NCBI GenBank assembly: GCA_003049465.1
Contig: PYSS01000044.1
Location: 186,001 to 250,000, forward strand
Length of the DNA: 64,000 bases
Source of the DNA: Magnaporthiopsis rhizophila
Taxonomy: Eukaryota > Ascomycota > Sordariomycetes > Magnaporthales > Magnaporthaceae
Direction of reading: 5' to 3'
The notes under the pieces were generated by a model. It was not told where the DNA came from. It searched no databases and saw only the letters and a program-made list of their open reading frames with translations. The translations under genes and the position numbers were made by a program. Of the stretch, positions 10,686 to 20,917 are shown in pieces. Position 1 is the first letter of the stretch. Each line of letters begins with the position of its first letter.

Positions 10686-11648
10686 TTAAGTACAACCCAC
10701 ACCACCGGCCGGGTCTGGACTACAGGCAGCCAGGTTGTCGGTGTAGCCGCGATCCCACGCAAACGAGCAAAGCCCAAGGTACGAGCAACGGTCAGGAACA
10801 TCGACCCTGGGATATCCCTTCTGCCCCGTGCTGGGCGGCGGCTGTATCTGAGCGCCCCACGCCTTGCAGGTGCAAGGGGCGGGAACATAGCCGTAGTGGC
10901 AGGCAAAGCTGCAGAGCCCGCTGAAGTTTCCTTCGCCTGTGCCCTCGATGCACACTTCGCCAGGAGCGCCACCTGTTCTGGTACCATTTCCGGCCGGGAC
11001 GGAGGAAGGCGCGATGACTCCGGACGATGTTGGGCTTAGCCGCGATGTCGAGCTTGTGCTTGGCTGCGAGGTTGAGGTTGTGCCTGGCTGCGACGTCGAA
11101 CTTGTGGTCGGCTGCGTGTTCGAGCTCAGCTGCGAAGCCTCTTGCGCTGCTCTGTTGCGCGCCGCCATTGTGCCGCCGACGCCGCCGCCAACGGCTGCGG
11201 CAATCACCAGCAGGATCGCGATCGCCGCGAGTATCCAAATCCGCCTCTTCTTCTTCTTCTTCTTCTTCATAGCCAGCTCTTCGGCCATTTCAGGTGATGG
11301 CTCGTGGCCTGGCGGCGAAGGCGACATTGACTCGTACTCAGTGTACGCCAAGTGCTTATCCTCAGGCGCCTGCCCAAGGGACGGGGACGCCAACTGCTTG
11401 CCATCGTAGCCCTGCCCGAGAGATGTGGGGGACACATCCGACGTGGCATGCTGCTGGAGGGAATTATAATGGTGGGGAGGCACAGTCTCTGGTGCCGAGT
11501 AGTACACGACCTGGGGAGCGGCGCTGTCGGGGCTGTTCGGGGCAACTTCAGGTAAAGTGCTGTACTGCGATGGTGACACAGCGTCGTGTGGTGGTTGCGT
11601 TTGCGCCTGCGGCGGCCCGCCCGCCTGTGGCCTCGGATGTCCCTCCAT
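10686..11648 (-). CDS. single-pass membrane protein with CBM24-like cysteine module (320 aa)
   Basis: This intronless frame runs from ATG at 11648 to TAA. Residues 1-135 are Pro/Gln/Ser-rich and presumably cytoplasmic. A run of seven lysines plus RR precedes one hydrophobic helix (about 146-168, IWILAAIAILLVIAAAV). Then comes a Ser/Thr linker with SQPGTTSTSQPS-type repeats. The last about 80 residues hold two imperfect copies of a GLCSFxCxxGYxP element. That element resembles the alpha-1,3-glucan-binding module (CBM24) at the end of fungal GH71 enzymes. Here the usual GYCP cysteine is Val (GYVP) in copy 1, and copy 2 reads SFAWDRGY, so several family cysteines are missing. A wall-contact or sensor role is an inference. 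The poly-Lys stop-transfer signal predicts an outside C-terminus. Confidence 0.72.
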   Translation of the reverse strand: MEGHPRPQAGGPPQAQTQPPHDAVSPSQYSTLPEVAPNSPDSAAPQVVYYSAPETVPPHHYNSLQQHATSDVSPTSLGQGYDGKQLASPSLGQAPEDKHLAYTEYESMSPSPPGHEPSPEMAEELAMKKKKKKKRRIWILAAIAILLVIAAAVGGGVGGTMAARNRAAQEASQLSSNTQPTTSSTSQPGTTSTSQPSTSSTSRLSPTSSGVIAPSSVPAGNGTRTGGAPGEVCIEGTGEGNFSGLCSFACHYGYVPAPCTCKAWGAQIQPPPSTGQKGYPRVDVPDRCSYLGLCSFAWDRGYTDNLAACSPDPAGGVGCT

Positions 11649-12464
11649 TGCAATGACAGTAGGACGCACCCAGGTTAACCAATTCTGTGAGAAATAACCT
11701 CTGAGACTTGGGGCTGGCGCGGGTGCGTGGAACAGAGTGCCCCTCCAAAAACGGCGAGGCTTTGATCGGCAAAGAAACGAGGCAAAAACGAGGAAAACCG
11801 CGAGCGCGAGGCGCAGGACTGGCGCAATCTATACGCACCGTGACACCCCTGACAGGTACGAAGGCAGTGTGGGGTAAATTTGGTTGGTGGCCTCATATTG
11901 GTGGCCTCAAAGACCCATCGCAATGGCGTGAATGGGCATGTCGTATTCCTTGATTCTCCACTGGCGGGCCGATGGTAGGCTCTGCTTATGATTTGAAATG
12001 CTTCCGGGCGTCAAGGCTTTTGATTCGTTGGCGCGTTTCTTGAAGAATGCCAGCTCAAAAAAAGAAAACAGGGTCGACGAAATTCTGAGGCGATAGAGGG
12101 TCCTCGTTCCGTCGTTCATGCCAGAGCCTTACCTACCCAACCCCACCTTTACATTACCTAAGGTCCTAGTCCTAAAGCGAGCACTCATGTTCTTGTCCAG
12201 CTTTCTTCCCCTCCCCCCGACAGTGGATGATAATTGGAGATGCCAAGCGTCTACAGCAAGCCACATGTCCGGCAGTTCGGAGGGGACGTCTCCGCACACT
12301 TCTATCGAGACTGATATCAAGAACCTCTGGTAGAATGCGCGAGCACCACATATAAATGCAAACACTATCTGAAGAAGCTATTGACGTAGCGAGATTCTCT
12401 CTTGTTTCAAACCGAAAATGGCTGTCCGTACTGGTATTCTTTCCGGCTCATTCTTCGTGACAGG
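11649..12464. other. divergent intergenic region, nothing recognised
   Basis: This 816-bp region separates the minus-strand membrane protein gene from the plus-strand mannanase remnant. No gene-like frame or clear element was found. Confidence 0.5.
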
Positions 12465-13755
12465 ATGCCTCTCACAGTCCTGTGCATAGGCCTCCTGGCC
12501 ACCGCCGCCCTCGCCGTTCCCCGAGGGTTTGTCACTGTCGAAGACGAAAAGTTCAAGCTGAGACGGGAAGAGCTTCTACTTTGCCGGCACCAACGCGTAC
12601 TACTTCCCCTTCAACGGGGACCAGGCCGACGTCGAGAACGCCATGCTGGCCGCCGGGGATGCTGGCCTGCGTGTGTTCCGGACCTGGGGCTTCAATGACA
12701 AGAACCGAACCTATGGCCCGAAAGGAATGCCTCAGTACGGGGGCGAGGGCGCGGGGGCAACGCCGGCGGTATTCCAATGGTGGGAGGACGACGGCACACC
12801 GACCATTGATGTTTCGCCCTCTGACAAGGTTGTTTCGGCGGCCACCAAAACGGACATGAAGCTCCTGGTGGCCTTGACGAACAACTGGGCCGACTACGGC
12901 GGTATGGGTGTCTATACCGTCAACCTCGGAGGCCGCTACCACGACGATATAGGTGGTCCATACGGCCAGGCACTGTCAAATACTAAGGGCCCTGTTGATA
13001 CTCTGGAGTTGACTCCCCGCACAGTTCTACACCTCCCCTGTCATTCGCGAGCACTTTAAGCGGTATATCAAGGCCTTTGTCACACGGTACAGGGACAGCC
13101 CTGCCATTTTTGCCTGGGGGCTCGCCAACGAGCCTCGGTGTGGCGCCGACGCCACGCGAAACTTGCCCCGGGGTCCCTCTGGCTGCACGCCTGAGGTGAT
13201 GACCGAGTGGATCGGCCATATGAGTGCCTATATTAAGACGCTGGATCCGAACCACCTTGTTACCTGGGGAGGTGAAGGGGGCTTCTTCCACAACTCGACG
13301 ACCGACAACCGGTACGACGGCTCCACGGGTGGCGACTTTGACGCCGAGATTTTTCTCTCCCCTCGGTGGATTTTGGTGTCTACCATTCGTATCCAGACTG
13401 GTGGGGAACACCGGTCGAGTAGGTACAGGGCTGGATCCGTGATCACGCGGCCGCGGGGAGGGCCGCCCGGAAGCCGGTCGTGCACGAGGAGTACGGCTGG
13501 ATGACAGGTAAGGCGCGGCGGGAGATTCTGGGCCCCCGCGAGTCGAACATCACCCGGCTCGAGGCGGTAGGCCGCTGGCAAGCTCTGCAGGTGGCGGAAA
13601 AACAGCCAGACATGTACTGGCAGTTCGGTTGGGCCGGGTTTTCGTATGGGAGGAACCCTGACGACGGCTTCACGATTTACCTGGAGGACGAGGAGGCCCA
13701 AGAGCTGATTTATGCTCACGCCGCGAGAAAGAACAAGCTCAATGGTGGCAGCTAA
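12465..13755 (+). pseudogene. GH5_7 endo-beta-1,4-mannanase, inactivated
   Basis: A signal peptide (MPLTVLCIGLLATAALA) is followed by the pieces of a GH5 subfamily 7 mannanase: FYFAGTNAYYFPF, GLRVFRTWGFND, LLVALTNNWADYGGM, the catalytic acid/base motif WGLANEPRC, FGVYHSYPDWWG, and the nucleophile motif VVHEEYGW. The order and length fit a complete enzyme that would hydrolyse mannan outside the cell. It is broken in four places: a one-base gain near 12561-12566 (after FKL), an intron whose donor reads ATAGGT rather than GTAGGT at 12949, a one-base gain near 13350-13360, and TAG at 13420-13422 where the family has Trp (VEW). The intron acceptor CAG at 13022-13024 is intact. Both catalytic glutamates are still encoded, so the loss looks recent. 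Confidence 0.85.
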
Positions 13756-14559
13756 CAAAAAGGAAGCATGGCACGAGTGGCCAGCCTAACAATGTAAAGA
13801 TTGTAACATTCCTCTGACATCGTCTCCATGGCACGAATGACAATTCACGGATCCTATATCGCTACCTTTAAGTAGCCTTACCACCACCACCACCCAGGTG
13901 AATGCCGAGGAAGCCCGCAAGTCCCACAGGCCGTTTGACGACGGCATCGTCCTCACGCCGCGCTGCCCCTTGCGCACTCGCCAGCAGCAAGGTGAGGCGT
14001 GTGTCCGCCGCGTCGCCAGCCACAAAAACGTGCGAACGTCTTCAGGCTGGGCATGCCTGGTCCGCCCGCCTCCGCTGGGCGTAGCAAGAACCTAGTCGCC
14101 GCCACCCAGGAGGGCAAGCATATCCTCGCCGAGAGACAATCCATGGTTGGCTTCGACCCCAGACCGCGCCGCTGCCTTTTCCCGCCAGTTCCTCGGTGCG
14201 CTGGACGGCTGGGCGCCCGCCGCCGCTTCCAAGGCCGACGAGTCCAACGCCCGGCCCTCAGCGCGCCGCAAGGCCACGAACAAGCTTTCGACCGTAGCGC
14301 GGCCGCCCTCGTCAAACGTGAGGCTTATGGCGGCCGCACCCCGGCCGTCGATTCACACGTCCATCTCGGCTTCGTGAAAGTGCGCGGAGGCTTTAAAACA
14401 AGACGCCGACTCTTGTAGGGGCGCGTTCACAAGCCGCTAGCTGCGCCACGCGATGATTATGGGACTTGGGCCAAGGCGCTGTCGCGTGCATGATTCCAGA
14501 CTCCGCGATCCGAATCGCTCCGGACCATGTGGCATCGGAGAAGGCTGGTTCACTGCCAA
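13756..14559. other. no intact gene; GC-rich, protein-like but unassigned
   Basis: From about 13900 to 14450 all three plus-strand frames are open for 60-140 codons and rich in Ala/Arg/Pro, with no domain and no consistent frame. It may be eroded coding DNA preceding the F-box remnant. Nothing more can be said from sequence alone. Confidence 0.4.
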
Positions 14560-14747
14560 GTCGGCCACGGCCCCGACGCAGACCGCCGCCGCCGCCGCCG
14601 CCGTCTTCAGAACGGCAGAACTCCTCGAGGACTCGAGAACATCCTGAGGCGCGTCGAGATTCGCGCCATCCTGCCGTCCCAGCGTGTCTCCCGCATCTGG
14701 AACGAGGTCACCGCATCCTCGCCCCTCCAGCGCCAGCTCAGTCGTTT

Positions 14748-14750
<3 letters not shown>
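14560..14750 (+). pseudogene. F-box protein fragment, frameshifted and truncated at the gap
   Basis: Two segments in different frames join into an N-terminal F-box: TAELLE (to about 14629), then ILRRVEIRAILPSQRVSRIWNEV and ASSPLQRQL. F-box motifs of this type bind Skp1 and recruit targets to SCF ubiquitin ligases. The frame break falls at CTCGAG-GA-CTCGAG (14624-14637), where an 8-bp direct duplication shifts the frame by two. An Ala-rich stretch coded by a (GCC)n run lies just before. The sequence then runs into a T homopolymer and the N gap, so the rest is missing or unassembled. Confidence 0.5.
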
Positions 14751-14786
<36 letters not shown>

Positions 14787-14838
14787 CNNNNNNNNNNNNN
14801 NNNNNNNNNNNNTTTTTTTTTTTTTTTTTTTTTTTTTT
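14751..14838. other. assembly gap (25 N) inside a T homopolymer
   Basis: T-runs of 36 and 26 bases flank N at 14788-14812. This is a scaffold join of uncertain true size. Confidence 0.95.
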
Positions 14839-16989
14839 GCCGAACGAGGTTGCAAAAGAGCGGACGTTTGTTTAACGGCCAAAGACGTAATAGGCTCTAG
14901 GCGTCCGTATGGAAGGCGTCGTAGGATTAGAACGAAAAAATACCCAGCGAGCTGATAGGTAATAGTGAGGAATAAGGACTCGCCAGGGTCTAAGTGGTTC
15001 GCCTTATTTGAAGGCGAAACTTCTCCCATAAAAAAGGAGCCCTAATTAGAGGCTTAAGCACATGAATTGCATGTCTTTGACGGGATGGCTATAAACCTGA
15101 TGTCCAGGCTGCCGCGAACCTCCCGTCGTTACCCACATTTTCCCTCCTCGTCCTTTTTTTTCTTCACCAGTTGTTTAACCCCTCCTTGGTTCCCTTGTAG
15201 AGTAGTGTTAAGGTACAATAAAGCATAGTGATTTTTATAATTCATAGTTTGCTAGAGTGGCTACTTATTTGGGATAACATCCTTTTACTCCGCCGCTTTT
15301 TTTAAAGCCATGATTTTATTCTCACCTTCCTACTCACTGCGTTGCCACCTTTTTCTACCTACATATTTGATTTCTCATTTTTACCAATCCAGGGTTTTTA
15401 AAACGGTAAAATTATTAACTAATTCAGCCCGGGAACCTGCTTCTACGACTATTTAGGCCGATACCAGCCGTTTACGCCTTGGACCGTACGAGGGTTGTTC
15501 TGGTCCTTCCAGCTTTTAACAAATACTGGACAATGGCTTATAGAAATCTTATTTTATCGACGGGTTAGCGGGGTATGACAGCGTACCATCCCATATCGTG
15601 AAGGTTGTTATACAATGACCTCCTCTCATGGCATTGGTTGGCATTTACTCTATTGGAGCCTAATTATGGCACTCTCTCAAGTCGTCGCTAAACATATTCT
15701 TATCCATGACCTGACCACGTGGCCCCGGGTGCCGTGGTAATCCGCTCCCTTACGCCGCTCCGGCTTTCAGCTTCACCACCAGGCCCTCCTCGGCGGCTTC
15801 ATGTCCACCATTCGACAGTCCCGGGCCAGTTCCTTCTGGTAATTATATCTCTCGGAGATGCTCGTGGTGAGACGGGAAGGCAGGGCTCTTGCCGCCCTCG
15901 TCTCGGGATTTGACGGTATGCTTTACACCAAGATGGTAGTCCGGCCGGGCCGGGTGGGGGCGTGCTGTAAAAAGGGGTTCAGCGGATTTGGCTGCTGAGT
16001 TTGGCAAAGTGTCCACGAAGCCAACATTCAAGCTGGATGAAATACGTAATTACAAGAAACGCTCCATGCCAGGGCCTAATTAGATTCAAGCCAAAGGAAA
16101 ATATATAAACATAAAAACCCCCAGGTCCAAGCACCAAACCATAACGCGCCCCAGTCCAGCCTGGCAAGGTCCGCGGCCGCGGACTGCAGAGTTTCCCAGG
16201 CTGCTGCAACCACGCCAGCCAAGGGACTCTGGGCGGGCTATCACGACGGCGAAGTGCGAGGATTCGAGGTTATTTGCTCAAAAGGTCACGCTTTGACTTG
16301 GCATGGTGCCGTTTTCGATGCACTCGACCGTTTGGACGAGTCGTAAGTCCTGCCCTTTGCTTCCGCTCGACGTATCCGACGCCTTTGACGGCCGAGTTTT
16401 TTTTTGTGGCTCCTAGGAGTCCAGACTGTCGGCGTCGGTTGACAGGTCCCTTGGCAAAGGTGTTCCCGGCCAGGTATGAACTGTGGCCGTGGTTGCCGAC
16501 GGCGGCGACGATGGAAAAGGAGGCGACAAACTAGTCGGGCGAGCCCCAGGCGCTGAACAAGGCGTTAAGTTTTGTCCGTGCCGAGCGCCTTGGGGCGCAT
16601 CACGAAATGGAACATGGTATAGTCGGTGCCTGACGAGGAGCCGGTCACGCAAACGGGCAGGAAACAATCTGGGGCCGCGGCGACGGTGGGCGCGTTTGCT
16701 CGGAGAGCAAAACCACAGTGCGGTCGCTCCCGGCGTTTTCCTCGCGTCCCAATGCGACGAAACCGGAGGCCCGCGGGGGTCCGGATTGGCCGGCGCGGTC
16801 GAACGGGAGACGCGTTCCCGTCAGCTGCATCTGTAGCATCAGCTCCACCGTCAGGTCGCGAGGTCGACCGCCTCGAGTACCTGCGAGGGGAGGTGCTCGA
16901 GCTCCACCAGGCGCTCCGCAGCAGGCCCGGCATGATGCCCGGGCCCGGATCCTGGCACCGCGCCCCGTGCGTCACCCACTGGATTGCGC
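14839..16989. other. degraded, more AT-rich DNA without a recognisable gene
   Basis: From about 14840 to 15700 the sequence is visibly richer in A and T than the rest of the window, with frequent stops in all frames and no transposase or reverse transcriptase motif. A small hairpin (TTCGCC/GGCGAA) lies near 14998-15018. From about 15720 composition returns to GC-rich, with open frames in conflicting directions. These could be eroded upstream parts of the polyketide synthase remnant. Confidence 0.45.
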
Positions 16990-18300
16990 TCGCCGAGCCC
17001 AGCAGTCCCTGCAGGCACGGTGATGAAAGCCTCCGGGGATCTCAAGGGGACGACTACATGGCGGAGAACGTGGCCCAGAGGGCCCCATTCTCCCAAAAAT
17101 CCCATCACACGGTTGACAGCGTTGGAAAGAAGGGCGGGGCAGGGCCTAATCAGTCTGGCCCTCGGGGTCGGGCCGCATCCCGCACTGAGGGGCCCTGCAT
17201 TGGACACAATCGACGCCGTGTATGCCGCAACCCTTGAGCGAGGCAAGGACGATGTTGAGGCTGTGGTGGGATGCCTCGTGGTCGCGTGTACGAGCTGCTT
17301 AGCGGGATGTTCCCAGACGGTCCGACAGAGCAAGTTGGATTGAAGAATGTGCTCGCCCCCAGGATTCACTCCTGGCTGCCTGGGCACTCGCTCCGTGGAC
17401 AGACGGTTTACCCGGCGGCGTGGTACGTTGCGCCGGCCATGGATGCGGCGATGTGTATTGCGTTAGACCGCCTTAGCCGAGAGCGGCGTATGCGATGCGT
17501 CGGGCTGCCCGACCTCGACATACGCAAGCGAGAATATGGGCACCGAAATTCCGGTAGCGTTGGGAAACATCTTAAAGATGAGAATGTGTTGGGATAGTAA
17601 CAGTCATCACAACCACCTTCGATTGCCGATCTACCCTTCCTTAAGGTTCTAGGCGCCAGGCGCCAATGCTTCGGGCGGGCTGGTCATCACGGCTGCATAT
17701 GGGGCAAACCAGGGCCAGGCCCGAGGGTGTATATAAATGGGAACCGAACGCCGAGCTGGGCGACGGGTACAGCGGACTTTCGGTGGCTCAGCAAGGCTGC
17801 GGCGACGGGTGGGTTTCGCGACGGGAGCCACCAGGCGGAACCTCGAAAGCCAGGAAGATCACGAGCACCACCCGTTGCTCTCCCATCCGGCCATGCTGGA
17901 CACCCTCCATGCATGCACTCCTATTTTCGCTCGGCGTCCCGGAGGACGACCCTTAGTCGCCCTTGAGCGTGCGGCGAGTAATCCCGGTTCCGGCCTTATG
18001 CAACGGCGCAGCTTTTTCGAGCGTGGTTGGGTTCGACTGCCACATGTCAGCCATGGAGAGGCGAGACCGCATCGACATCGTGGCGGCAGACGGGGTGCGC
18101 AAGGCAACCAAGGTCGATGGGTTAGAGTTCGCGCCTTTTACCGAGAAGGACGACCGGCTTTTTAAAATACCAACCTGGCAGCTTGCCCGGCCCGACGGTG
18201 ACAAGATGGACATGTCCACGCGAACACAGCCCGACCTTAAAAAGGTTCTCGACACAGCTCCCCGACGCCCCTTCCCTCGCTCTCATGCCTATGAGCGGGC
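16990..18300 (+). pseudogene. remnant of a highly reducing type I polyketide synthase (AT end, DH, linker)
   Basis: Three recognisable pieces follow in the right order on the plus strand. (1) Near 17055-17270 is the end of an acyltransferase domain: DYMAENV...PFSQ, then in another frame LERRAGQGLISLALGVGPHPALRGPALDTIDAV and LERGKDDVEAV. (2) Near 17345-17460 is the start of a dehydratase hot-dog domain, LPGHSLRGQTVYPAAWYVAPAMDAA, with the catalytic-His position retained. (3) Near 18115-18220 is the segment after DH typical of fungal HR-PKS, VDGLEFAPFTEKDDRLFKIPTWQLARPDG. Frames change between and within pieces, and the spacing is shorter than in an intact enzyme. KS and the KR/ACP end were not found. 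This is an old relic, not a working megasynthase. Confidence 0.62.
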
Positions 18301-19445
18301 CTCCTCCCTGGATGGGCACGGCCTCTACAAGGGCCCGATGCTGGGGACCGCCTTTTTTCTAGCGAGTCCGCGAGCCCCGTCGGCATGGCGCCGTCATATG
18401 TGCACCGCATGGCCAACGCTCCGCCCAGCGGCAACCAGCCGCTGGCTCCCGACGAGATCGTTGTGTCCGAATCGGGCATGTCCGGCTTGACCGTCCTAGG
18501 GATCCTGCGCGAGCGAGTTTTCCAACATTAGTATCACAGTTGCCACGGGTCCCTGGTGGCAGATCGGCGACAGGGATCTCGCTGCTTTACATCGGGGACT
18601 TCTTTAAACTTTGTCGCTGCCGCGCTATGCGTTCGTCGCCAGGGCATATTCCCCCGCCGCAACTACCGAGAGGCACGAATAATGCCCGCGAAGCCCAACC
18701 ATCCATGGCAAAACCGGGGAGCCCCAACCTTAAAGCCATGATCAAAATTATATTTCCCGTTTTGGCGTCACCCTTTCTGCGAACGCCACCTTCAACGCGA
18801 CCGCATTACGGCCACCGGGTTCCCTCGTTTCTGCCCGACCACTATCGCGAGGTCGCGTTCATGATTGTCGTTTGCCACTTCGTCGTTTACTTCCCCGCCG
18901 ACGGTCCCTTAGACGAGCGGGATGAGCCGGCAAATCTGGCTCGGCCAGCGGCTTTGCTGGGTCCCGGGCATACACGTAATCAGGTTGGCGGGCTGGCAGG
19001 AGTGCTGGCGGGCAAGGGGGAGATCGGAAAGGCGCTGCCTGCGGTGAGAGCCGTCTGCTTGACTGGTGACGGTGGCATCAGGGTGACGGTGAGGTTGGAG
19101 ATTGAGGTTGCGCCGTCCCTGCTGGAGCGCAGGGCCAGGGTAGCCTAGATAATACAATGCTACGGGAACGTCAGGAGCTGCACCTAGTAGTATCGGAGCG
19201 GTGATTAAAGGACGTTTTTGACATTGATCCTTGCCGTACGGCAGCCTGATAATGTTGAGCGTTCGAACCGTCTTGGCGGCGCTCGTGACGTCCCTTAAAA
19301 TAAACCCACCCCATACACATGAGGCCTGGACAAACCCCCTGACCCCTTCCAATAAACATCCAACGGCTCCACTTCAACTTGATACCCAGCCACTACAACA
19401 AAACATGGCCTCCGCTCAAAGCCCGAGAACCCATCTTTGGTTTTT
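18301..19445. other. no intact gene; possible trailing PKS debris
   Basis: Short GC-rich frames occur on both strands but none is assignable. A frame near 18385-18530 (plus) reads protein-like, but no family is evident. Confidence 0.4.
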
Positions 19446-19715
19446 TCAAGCCTTGCAAAACCCAGTTTTGCGCACACTCCACTTGTCGGGCAGCCTTTGC
19501 TTTATGCCCACGCCGCAGCTCCTCGTGGCCTCGACACCCCAGCTGCGGCCCATGTTGTCCTTAATGTTGGTAACGGCTGCGAAGAGCGCGCACCCGGAGC
19601 CCATGACGGCCCCATTGCCATTCAGGATTTCCACGCTGCACCCGTTGGCCTGAGCGAGGGCGCCCGCGGGCAGGAAGGCCATGGCGGCGGCGGTCGAGAT
19701 GGTTGAAAAGCGCAT
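19446..19715 (-). CDS. small secreted protein with four cysteines (89 aa)
   Basis: This single-exon frame runs from ATG at 19715. The signal peptide is about residues 1-21 (MRFSTISTAAAMAFLPAGALA). The mature peptide of about 68 residues has cysteines at 26, 42, 67 and 87, which could make two disulfides. Two TATAAAA elements lie 168-188 bp upstream. The 5' leader on the coding strand is an (ACC)-rich, G-poor stretch typical of strongly expressed fungal genes. The family is not recognised. The promoter and signal peptide argue for a real gene; absence of a known domain keeps confidence moderate. Confidence 0.62.
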   Translation of the reverse strand: MRFSTISTAAAMAFLPAGALAQANGCSVEILNGNGAVMGSGCALFAAVTNIKDNMGRSWGVEATRSCGVGIKQRLPDKWSVRKTGFCKA

Positions 19716-19882
19716 CTTTTTTTGGTGGCGGTGGTGGCGGTGGTGGTGGTTGGTGCTGGGTTTGGCTGTTGCGGAAGCTTTTCGAAGCACGGGCAATGTG
19801 TTGTGTTGAAAGAGTGAAATGGTGAAGGTGTTGGGTGAGGATAGATCCAAAGCTGCAACCAGAAGAGGCGGGCAAAGCCGCA

Positions 19883-19901
19883 TTTTATAGGCGCTTTTAT
19901 A
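19883..19901 (-). promoter_or_regulatory. tandem TATA boxes of the 89-aa secreted protein gene
   Basis: On the minus strand TATAAAA occurs twice, at 19901-19895 and 19889-19883, separated by five bases and 168-186 bp upstream of the ATG. Confidence 0.55.
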
Positions 19902-20917
19902 GCCATTTTCCACGAAGCTTCTCGTCGCGGCAGACGACGCCAGCGATCTCCTGGATCGCCAACAAGACCCCATGCCCTTGTGGTGTGGCTTTGCTGTTGA
20001 AAATGACCCAAAAAAGGAATAAAAAAGGGGAATTGTTAAAGTAGCATTCGAACGCGCGTGCGCTCAAGGGAAGGGGTTCCTTACGGAAAGCTTGGATCCC
20101 GCGGAGGCCGCCATGGTTTGCTACAACGAAGCGGAAAACCACTGCTACGACCAACAAATGCGTGAAAGCAGGTAAAGTTAGGCAAAGTGATGCGGCCTAG
20201 GAGACATGCGTTGTAATGCGACCTGGGAGGTGCGGGCCCGGTCACGTGACGTGACCACAGGGGACCGTGACACTGTGCTCACCGTACCTTTGCCGGAACT
20301 GTGGCAGGAAGAAAAAGGCATGGCTAGGAAGATGTGGTAGCCTTGCATACGGGGCTCAAAGGGGGCGTCGTGGAGGAGGAGGCGACAGCCTTGGGATAAT
20401 CCTTAATATCTCCTCAATGAGCTGCTTTAGACAAAGTTTTAATAAAAGTGTTTTTTTTTCTTTCCCAACTGCCGATATTTTGCTTGTGGACCTGGGTTTT
20501 TGGGAAAATAGTACGGGAAACTCGCCGGAAAGTATCTTTTACCCAGACCACCTGATACAGCCCCTGCCCGCCTCCTTACGTTGATAGCTCCGGGGGACTT
20601 CCCGAGACGCATGGCAACCCCAGACCACAAGCTGCCGAGGGTGACGTTGGGGTATGGGTAGTTAACGCTGACATAATTGGCAAATCAAGCGATTGGGCAC
20701 TTGTCGGTCCGAGATGGAGAGGCGGGACCCTCAGCGGCCGGGATATGCAATGCCAAGTCGGACGCCATAACGCTCGGTGGAATAAGATGCGGCTAAAATG
20801 TTTAAGCTGGTCGGGGGTGATTGGGCGTTTGTCGGTCCGATGTGGGCGTGACTGGGTAGTGAAGGGCCAACATGATGTGCCGACGGCGGCCTTGTCCGAT
20901 ATGAGCGGAATACCGGC
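19902..20917. other. no gene recognised
   Basis: This is about 1 kb without a convincing frame. It contains the 17-bp palindromic CACGTG-type site at 20240-20256 and an AT-rich patch near 20395-20470. Confidence 0.5.
20240..20256. promoter_or_regulatory. 17-bp inverted repeat with E-box/CRE-like core
   Basis: GGTCACGTGACGTGACC is a perfect 8-bp inverted repeat around one central base. It contains CACGTG and TGACGTGA, cores bound by bHLH and bZIP factors. The nearest start codon is 525 bp away (19715, minus). The target gene is unclear. Confidence 0.4.

Noticed and set aside
12465..13755. functional spliced mannanase
   Set aside because: No combination of GT-AG introns removes the two one-base shifts, the ATAGGT donor and the in-frame TAG while keeping the conserved blocks joined.
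14839..15700. transposon in the AT-rich stretch after the first N gap
   Set aside because: Composition suggests decayed repeat DNA, but no terminal repeats, integrase, transposase or reverse transcriptase motif could be read in any frame.
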